NCBI RefSeq assembly: GCF_033115175.1
Contig: NC_084827.1
Location: 183,015,388-183,079,387 of the forward strand
Source of the DNA: Lepus europaeus
Lineage: Eukaryota; Chordata; Mammalia; Lagomorpha; Leporidae
DNA length: 64,000 nucleotides
Reading direction: 5' to 3'
In this document: positions 38,801 through 47,800 of the stretch, piece after piece
How positions within the stretch are numbered: the stretch's first letter is position 1
How the letters are laid out: every line of letters begins with the position of its first letter
Notes under the pieces: model-generated
The model's database searches: none
What the model saw: the letters and a program-made list of their open reading frames with translations, nothing else
Told to the model about the DNA's origin: nothing
Made by a program: the position numbers and the translations under genes

Positions 38801-41800
38801 ATCGATCGATCAATCTTAAAAAAATAAGCAGTGTAGTGACATCTGCAGACAACGTTCAGGAGAGCGAGCGAGAGTACTGTAAACAGCTCGCCTTCCGTGG
38901 CTGCTGTCTCCTTTGCTGCCGTGGTGGGGTCTGTGGGGACCATCAGAGCCGCTCCGTCTTCTCACGGCTATCCCTGGAGAAGCCAGAGGCCCCCAGCCCA
39001 CAGGCCCCAGGGGTGCTCTGCACCCTCCTGCGGCTCTTGGCCGGAGCCAGCACCTGACCACACAATCTCAGCACAGACGGGTCACGGTGCAGCTCAGGGG
39101 GGCACTGGCTCTCACCGCCACAGGTCCCAGAGCCAGGACTCGCCCTCAGCTCCCCAGCTCAGGAATGGGAGCCGTGTCCCCTCACAACCTGGTGGCAGCC
39201 CTGACCTCGTGCTCACCAAGAACCTCTTGTTCCCGAGGGTGCAACATCCATTTCCTGCCCAGACGTAGTTGGCCCACAACCCTGCCTGGGTTCTCTCCCA
39301 CCTGTGCACTCTCCCACCCTCCTGTGCGCTCTCCCACCCACCAAGCCCACCCGTGCTCACAAGCCCGGCAGGGGCTCCCCTCTCCCAGGACCCTCGGGCT
39401 ACGTCAGTCACTTAAACAGAGCAGCCTCTCCCCACTGAGCCATCGCTCAGACCCTGACAGCAGCAGGGGACACCTGTCCAGCGAGGGCACTGTGGGTCAC
39501 CTGAACTTGTAGGCTTGCTTCTGGATTTTGACCAACAAAGGGGTCTCATTTGCTATGAGCCAGGGTTCCTCATCCTCCACATACAGGGGGATGTCGTCCA
39601 GGAAGATCTGGGCGTCCAGCTCTCTGCGGAAGGCGCTCGTCATGGGCAGGTGGCAGTGGTCGGTGGAGTAGATGTACATGTCGGGCGGCAGCGTCAGCTC
39701 CTCGTGCAGAAGAAACCGCTTGTACTCGTAGAGAAAGGGGTCCTGCGCCTGCTGCGGGCCCCACTCCGCCCTGCCCTCCTCCGAGAGGCTGAGTCTCGCC
39801 CTAGACTGCTCGGAGAAGCGGGCGAGCTCGGGGTGGTGGAGCAGGGAGAAGCCGCTGGGTGTCTCTGTGCACAGCTTGATGAGGTGCTCGCGGAACCACA
39901 GCCCGACGTCCTGGCTGCCGTCGGGGTAGGTCTCCACGCCTGGCCCAAACCGCTCGTCCGCCCTGTACAGCCCCTGCAGGAGAAGCTTCGCTGGGGCCGA
40001 GCCGGGGAGGGGGCTGCGAGCTCTGCGGCCGGTTCAAAGTCAGAGGAAGAAAGCATATTCCCAAAAACACACCAATGTGGCCGTGGCATGCGCCAAGCCC
40101 TGGGCTGACACCGACCTCGCCTGGGGCAGGGGCCGGGTGCTCTGGGGAGCAGGCGCTAGGGAGACAGCAGGGAGGGGCGTGGCCTCACAGTGAGTGTGTG
40201 GGAGATCCTGCACAGAGGACTCACTCCAGGCAGCTTCCTGCAGACCCGACCCTGGGGCTGGCCAGGCACCCCGACAGGCTGGGGTGGGCAGTGTGCAGGG
40301 TGGGGCTGCCGGGCACAGGACTGGACAGACCTCGCAGGCCTGACCGAGAGGGGCAAGGAGGAGGAGGAGAAACAATGGTGAAAGGAGGAGGAGGAGGAGC
40401 ATACAGTTTCCGGGTGCACCTCCCCCCCCCCCCCCGGAGGATACTCAGAAAGACAGAGCCAGGAGGGCCACAGCCAGGAGACATCCTGCAGCAGCTGTCA
40501 CGGGAGGTGTCCGGGAACAAGTGACAAGGGCAGGTGCACTGCCAGGTGCCCACTCCCTGGAGGAGGGGCCTCTCCCTGGACATCCGGAGGCCACCGGGAG
40601 AGCAGAGGGGACACACAGGCAAAGCAGGGAGGCCTGAAACGGGGTTGGGGGGGGGCTTTCCCTCCCTGGAGCCTCCACAGGTCTTTTGCTCAGAGCCCTC
40701 CGTGTGCTGGACAGTGGCTGAGGCCAGGCTGGGCGCTGGGCCCCGTGGGTCCAGGGTGCTCGGCACTGCCCCCTACAGGACGCTTGCAGTCTGCAGCAGG
40801 AGGCAGAGCTGGAGGGGGCTGATTACAGAGCCTGCAGGGGGGGGGGGGGCTGTGCGGAGCAGTGAGCGGGGAATGCGCGGCCTCGGGCAGGCCAGGGGCC
40901 CTGGAGGCTTCCGAGAGGCACTGAGCGGCGTGAGGCACAAGGGAGAACTTGGGGTGCAGCTGCTGTAGATCGCGTGGAGTGAAGGGGCTCACGCCCTCGC
41001 CCCACAGCGCTACCCACGGGCCCAGAGTCACAAAGGCACCGTGTCCACCTCCACGGTGACCCCCACAGCAGAGCCATCACTGGCTCCCGGGGTCGCCCAT
41101 GGCTTCCAGATCCAACTTTGGAGCGATGTAGATGTTTTACATAATTAAGCAAAACTCCAGAAAGACCCTGAACACGCGCTCTTTAAAAAGCAGGCAAAAT
41201 AAAGCCAGGGACCAGGAGGTGGACCGAGCGAGGCGGAGGACCTGTCCCCATCCCTGTGGGACGACCCCAGGCCGACAACGGCCAAGAAGCCTCCCAGCAG
41301 TCCCAGAGCCCGTCACGCTGCTGTGGCTCGGGAGCCACGGAGCACGGCAGTGAGGAATCGGGCCAATGGTCAGAAACCAGGATTTTTAAGCCCAAGAGGA
41401 CAGAATTACAAGCATAAAGTCACAGATGCCAAGTAAGACCCCTGTGTGCCTGGGTTGAACGGGAGATGTCAGTGTGGAACAAAGATAAACAAAAGGACGC
41501 TCTAAGTCTCTCTGGACAGGCCCCCAAGTCGTCAGGAACCAGAGCAGTGGCAACAAGCACCCAAGCTGTGGCCGACAAGGACCACGGAGCCAGGCTCACT
41601 GGGAAGACAACTACAGGCTTCTACTGCTTCATTTTGTGGATTTATTTGAGAGGAAGGACAGAGACAGAGACGTGGAGATGAGGGGGACTCCCACCCATGG
41701 TTCCCGCCCCAAATGCCCACAAAAGCTGTCGTAACCACGTGGACTGAAGCACATCAAATATACTAAAAATCCAAGCGTCTGTAAAGACACTTTATAACCA

Positions 41801-44800
41801 AACCCGGGGCTGTGCCGTGGCGCAGTGGGCCGAGCCTCCACCTGCTGCTCCAGCGTCCCGTATGGGCGTCAGTTCAAGTCCCAGCTGCTCCACTTCCGAT
41901 CCAGTTCTGCTCGTGCACCAGGGAGAGCAGTGGAGGATGGCTCAAGTCCTGAGGCCCCTGCACCCACGTGAGAGACCTGGAGGGAGCTCCTGGCTCCCGG
42001 CTTCAGATCAGCCCAGCTCCGGCTGTCGCAGCCACTTGAGGAGTGAACCAGCAGATGGAAGACCTCTCTCCCTGTAACTCTGTAACTTTGTCTCTCCCTG
42101 TAACTCTGCCTCTCAAATAAACAATTAAATCATTTTAAAAAGTGTGCTTTTCAGGGGCGAGCGCTGTGTCGCAGTGGGTTAATCCTCCGCCTGCAGCGCC
42201 GGCATCCCATGTGGGCGCCAGTTCTAGTCCCGGCTGCTCCACTTCCCATCCAGCTCTCTGCTGTGGCCCGGGAGTGCAGTGGAGGATGGCGCAAGTGCTT
42301 GGGCCCTGCACCTGCATGGGAGACCAGGAGGAAGTGCCTAGCTCCTGACTTCGGATCGGTGCAGCACCAGCTGTTGCGGCCATTTGGGGAGTGAACCAAC
42401 AGAAGGAAGACCTCTCTCTCTGTCTCTCCCTCTCACTGTCTGTAACTCCACCTCTCAAATAAATAAATAAAATCTTTTTTAAAAATGTGCTTTTCAAATG
42501 ACACTCTTAAGAAAATAAACCACAAGCCTACCATGAGAAAACACCTGTAACTCGCATCACCGAGCGGCGCTCGTGTCCAGAATGAGCGCCAAGACTGCGC
42601 TCATCGCACAAGAAGCCCGGTACGGCAGTGCGGTAAGCTGAGCAGAGACCTCGCGCAGGTCTGCAAGCAGCAAAGAGGCAGAACGTGTGTCACCAGGGTC
42701 GTGAGGGTTAGGACGAGACACCACGACGCTCCCGCAGGAGCGGCTCAACCAAGGACAGCGACAGCCAAGCCCCCGGGGCGTGGAGGAGGTGCGGCACTCA
42801 CACGCTGATGCCATGCAGAGAAGCCGGCACCGCCGCTGGCAAGCACCCTGGTCGTCCCGGTGGTGCCGCGGCCGTGGCCTTCTCCCCAGACTCACTGACT
42901 CGCTCGCTCAGCTGTTCACTTCCACCTCCATCACCCTGGCCCCAAACACACAGAGAGAGACCTACAGAACCACTCCCCTGGGAGGACAGACTCGCCAAGG
43001 CCCAGAGTGGATCCGACAGGTGCACCTGGACTCCCAGAGACAGGGGCGAGAGAAGAGGAGCCACAGGCAGACGGAACCTTCCGGGTCCCAAGCAAGACAC
43101 GGCCGGGACAGAAGACGGGAGGGCCGGGACAGCATCCAGAGACAGACTCTGTGCCGGGACAGAAGACGGGAGGGCCGGGACAGCAGCCAGAGACAGACTC
43201 TGTGCCGGGACAGAAGACGGGAGGGCCGGGACAGCAGCCAGAGACAGACTCTGTGCCGGGACAGAAGACAGGAGGGCCGGGACAGCAGCCAGAGACAGAC
43301 TCTGTGCCGGGACAGAAGACGGGAGGGCCGGGACAGCAGCCAGAGACAGACTCTGTGCCGGGAGCAAGACCCAGCTGCTCCTCAGCCACAAAAACGGAGC
43401 CAGGAACAGAGCGGAACCTGCTGTGTTCAGGGGAAACCGGGAGACTGGGACAGAGCGGAACCTGCTGTGCTCGGGGAAAACTGGGAGACTGGGACAGAGC
43501 GGAACCTGCTGTGCTCAGGGGAAAACTGGGAGCCAGGAACAGAGCGGAACCTGCTGTGTTCAGGGGAAAACTGGGAGACTGGGACACTCTGTGTCCTGCT
43601 CTCCACCCTCCCCACCCTGCTGCAGCCCCTCGCACCTCACCACACACGCCCACCCACGTCCGTCCCCATTCCCAGCTGCTGAGCCGACCACAGTCTGAGT
43701 GTGTGGTGGCACAGCCCCTCCCTGGACACCCAGGGCCCCGCCCCTCCTCACCTGGACACCCAGGGCCCCGCCCCTCACCTGGACACCCAGGGGCCCATCC
43801 TCTCACCTGGACACCCAGGGGCCCATCCTCTCACCTGGACACCCAGGGCCCCGCCCCTCCTCACCTGGACACCCAGGGCCCCGCCCCTCCTCACCTGGAC
43901 ACCCAGGGCCCCACCCCTCCTCACCTGGACACCCAGGGCCCCGCCCCTCCTCACCTGGACACCCAGGGGCCCATCCTCTCACCTGGACACCCAGGGCCCC
44001 GCCGCTCCTCACCTGGACACCCAGGGGCCCATCCTCTCACCTGGACACCCAGGGGCCCATCCTCTCACCTGGACACCCAGGGCCCCGCCCCTCCTCACCT
44101 GGACACCCAGGGCCCCACCCCCTCACCTGGACACCCAGGGGCCCATCCTCTCACCTGGACACCCAGGGCCCCGCCGCTCCTCACCTGGACACCCAGGGGC
44201 CCATCCTCTCACCTGGACACCCAGGGGCCCATCCTCTCACCTGGACACCCAGGGCCCCGCCCCTCCTCACCTGGACACCCAGGGCCCCACCCCTCCTCAC
44301 CTGGACACCCAGGGCCCCGCCCCTCCTCACCTGGACACCCAGGGGCCCATCCTCTCACCTGGACACCCAGGGCCCCGCCGCTCCTCACCTGGACACCCAG
44401 GGGCCCATCCTCTCACCTGGACACCCAGGGGCCCATCCTCTCACCTGGACACCCAGGGCCCCGCCCCTCCTCACCTGGACACCCAGGGCCCCGCCCCTCC
44501 TCACCTGGACACCCAGGGGCCCATCCTCTCACCTGGACACCCAGGGCCCCGCCGCTCCTCACCTGGACACCCAGGGGCCCATCCTCTCACCTGGACACCC
44601 AGGGCCCCGCCCCTCCTCACCTGGACACCCAGGGCCCCGCCCCCTCACCTGGACACCCAGGGCCCCACCCCTCCTCACCTGGACACCCAGGGCCCCGCCC
44701 CTCCTCACCTGGACACCCAGGGCCCCACCCCCTCACCTGGACACCCAGGGCCCCGCCCCTCCTCACCTGGACACCCAGGGCCCCGCCCCTCCTCACCTGG

Positions 44801-47800
44801 ACACCCAGGGCCCCGCCCCTCCTCACCTGGACACCCAGGGCCCCGCCCCTCCTCACCTGGACACCCAGGGCCCCATCCTCTCACCTGGACACCCAGGGCC
44901 CCGCCCCTCCTCACCTGGACACCCAGGGCCCCGCCCCTCCTCACCTGGACACCCAGGGCCCCACCCCCTCACCTGGACACCCAGGGCCCCACCCCCTCAC
45001 CTGGACACCCAGGGCCCCGCCCCTCCTCACCTGGACACCCAGGGCCCCGCCCCTCCTCACCTAGACACCCAGGGCCCCGCCCCTCCTCACCTGGACACCC
45101 AGGGCCCCGCCCCTCCTCACCTGGACACCCAGGGCCCCGCCCCTCCTCACCTGGACTCCCAGGGCCCCACCCCCACACCTGGACACCCAGGGCTCCGCCC
45201 CTCCTCACCTGGACACCCAGGGCCCCACCCCCTCACCTGGACACCCAGGGGCCCATCCTCTCACCTGGACACCCAGGGCCCCGCCGCTCCTCACCTGGAC
45301 ACCCAGGGGCCCATCCTCTCACCTGGACACCCAGGGGCCCATCCTCTCACCTGGACACCCAGGGCCCCGCCCCTCCTCACCTGGACACCCAGGGCCCCAC
45401 CCCTCCTCACCTGGACACCCAGGGCCCCGCCCCTCCTCACCTGGACACCCAGGGGCCCATCCTCTCACCTGGACACCCAGGGCCCCGCCGCTCCTCACCT
45501 GGACACCCAGGGGCCCATCCTCTCACCTGGACACCCAGGGGCCCATCCTCTCACCTGGACACCCAGGGCCCCGCCCCTCCTCACCTGGACACCCAGGGCC
45601 CCGCCCCTCCTCACCTGGACACCCAGGGGCCCATCCTCTCACCTGGACACCCAGGGCCCCGCCGCTCCTCACCTGGACACCCAGGGCCCCACCCCTCCTC
45701 ACCTGGACACCCAGGGCCCCGCCCCTCCTCACCTGGACACCCAGGGGCCCATCCTCTCACCTGGACACCCAGGGCCCCGCCGCTCCTCACCTGGACACCC
45801 AGGGGCCCATCCTCTCACCTGGACACCCAGGGGCCCATCCTCTCACCTGGACACCCAGGGCCCCACCTCCTCACCTGGACACCCAGGGCCCCACCCCCTC
45901 ACCTGGACACCCAGGGCCCCACCCCTCACCTGGACACCCAGGGCCCCGCCCCTCACCTGGACACCCAGGGCCCCGCCCCCTCACCTGGAAGACCCTTGTC
46001 TTCATGTACATGGTGCCGTAGCCTTCCCGGCAGCTGAGGTAGAACGTGCCTGTGAAACTGGAGCCATCCGGCCACACGTAGGTGCCCAGGCCGTGGCAGT
46101 GGTCCCGGTAAAACTGCCCGCGGTAGGACTGCGGGGCAGAGGCCGGTGAGGAGTGAGGAGCCTGCCCTGCCAGAGGCCACGGGGTGGGGGGCACTCTGTT
46201 CACCCCTGGGCCCCACCCCCCAGGCTGTGACCCCACTTCCTCCTCAGAAGACCCTGGCCAGGTCCAGTGCCCAGAGCTGAGCCCAACAGACCAAGCAGGT
46301 CAAGCAGAGGACGCCTTGCCCAGTCCCCAGTTTGATGTGGGCTTAGCCACACCACCCACCAGGCGCTGGAACAGGGCGCCCCGCCCACAGCCCACCTGCT
46401 CCGCCCCTCGGCCCTGCCCACAGCCCGCCTGCTCCGCCCCTCAGCCCTGCCCACAGCCCTCCTGCTCCACCCCCTCGGCCCCGCCCACAGCCCGCCTGCT
46501 CCGCCCCTCGGCCCCGCCCACAGCCCGCCTGCTCCGCCCCTCGGCCCCGCCTACAGCCCGCCTGCTCCGCCCTCAGCCCCACCCACAGCCCGCCTGCTCC
46601 GCCCCTCGGCCCCGCCCACAGCCCGCCTGCTCCGCCCCTCGGCCCCGCCCACAGCCGCCTGCTCCGCCCCTCAGCCCCACGCACAGCCCGCTCCGCCCCT
46701 CCCAGCCCAGCTCCCCCTCCCACCGCCCCTGCCTGGGCTTGGTGAACACAGAAGTGGCCGCAGCTGCTCGGGTGGGCATGGCCACGTGGGGGCGAGAGAC
46801 TCCAGCTCCTACTGCGTTTCCGGTGGAGGGGCGGGGCCCGGTATCAGGGCTGCTCGGTGAAGGGGACGGAGCACTGGGAAACCTGCAGAGCCCAGCGGCC
46901 GGCAGGACCAGGGCACACCCCGCGGGGCCGCTGCCCCAGCAGGGACCCCAGGAGCGGGGACCCCAGGCCTGGCCTCAGGGCGGGCGCGGGCAGGTGTTTT
47001 CTCTTTGCCTGTGTCTGCGGAGACTTCAGCCCCAAGCTGCCCCGCAGGCCCCGCTGCCCCCGGCCAGGGAGGGTTACCTCGCCCGTGGGCCAGGAGAACT
47101 CGCCGAATCCCAGCTTCGTGTTCAGCCCAAACTGCCCCCGGTACAAGCAGCCGTCCTGCCAGCGTTGCTCGCCCTCCTCCAGGCAGCCCTCCGAGCCCTC
47201 CGCTCCCTCCTCCTGCTCCTCCTCCTGCTCCTCGGGGCCCATGGGGGCTTCCCTGGAAGGCAGAGCAGAGGGGCAGTGAGGACGCTGTGGGGGTCCTGGG
47301 AGCGGGAAGCCCAGGCCCTGCAGGAGCCCACTGCAGCCCCCCCCCCCCCCCGGCAGGAAGCAGACTGAGCACCCAGGCGCGAGGGCAGCGGGCCTCTCTC
47401 CGGCTCTTGCTGGGTGTGCGCGCTAACTTCAGTGCCCCCACCCCGGCCGGCCTCACACGGGCTCGCCCGCTCGCTCTCTCGCTCTCCCGGGGACTCTCTG
47501 AGGACGCTGCGTCTGTCTCGGGCCTGCTGACCTGTCCAGCGTCCAGCTGACGGCCTGGCAGGAGCACGCGACCAGGAAGCCCTCACACCCCCACTGCCCC
47601 ACCGGCCAGCCCAGCAACGCGGGCCGCAGCCCACAGACGCCGAGCAGCGCGCGTGTCCGTGGGGAACGCACAAGCCGGGCTCCGGTCCCCTGCTGTGAGA
47701 GGGGCAGCCGCCGGGGGGCGCAGCAACGCCCGCGGCCGGGGCAGCGCTGGGCTCCCCCTGCCCCGTGCGGCCCCGGGGCCCAGCCTGCAGGCCAGCGGCC

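Noticed and set aside
43007-46149. 685-816 residue Pro/Gly/His-rich collagen-like frames on plus
   Set aside because: Antisense of the exon 3 array; the Gly/Pro look is produced by the unit CACCTGGACACCCAGGGCCC.
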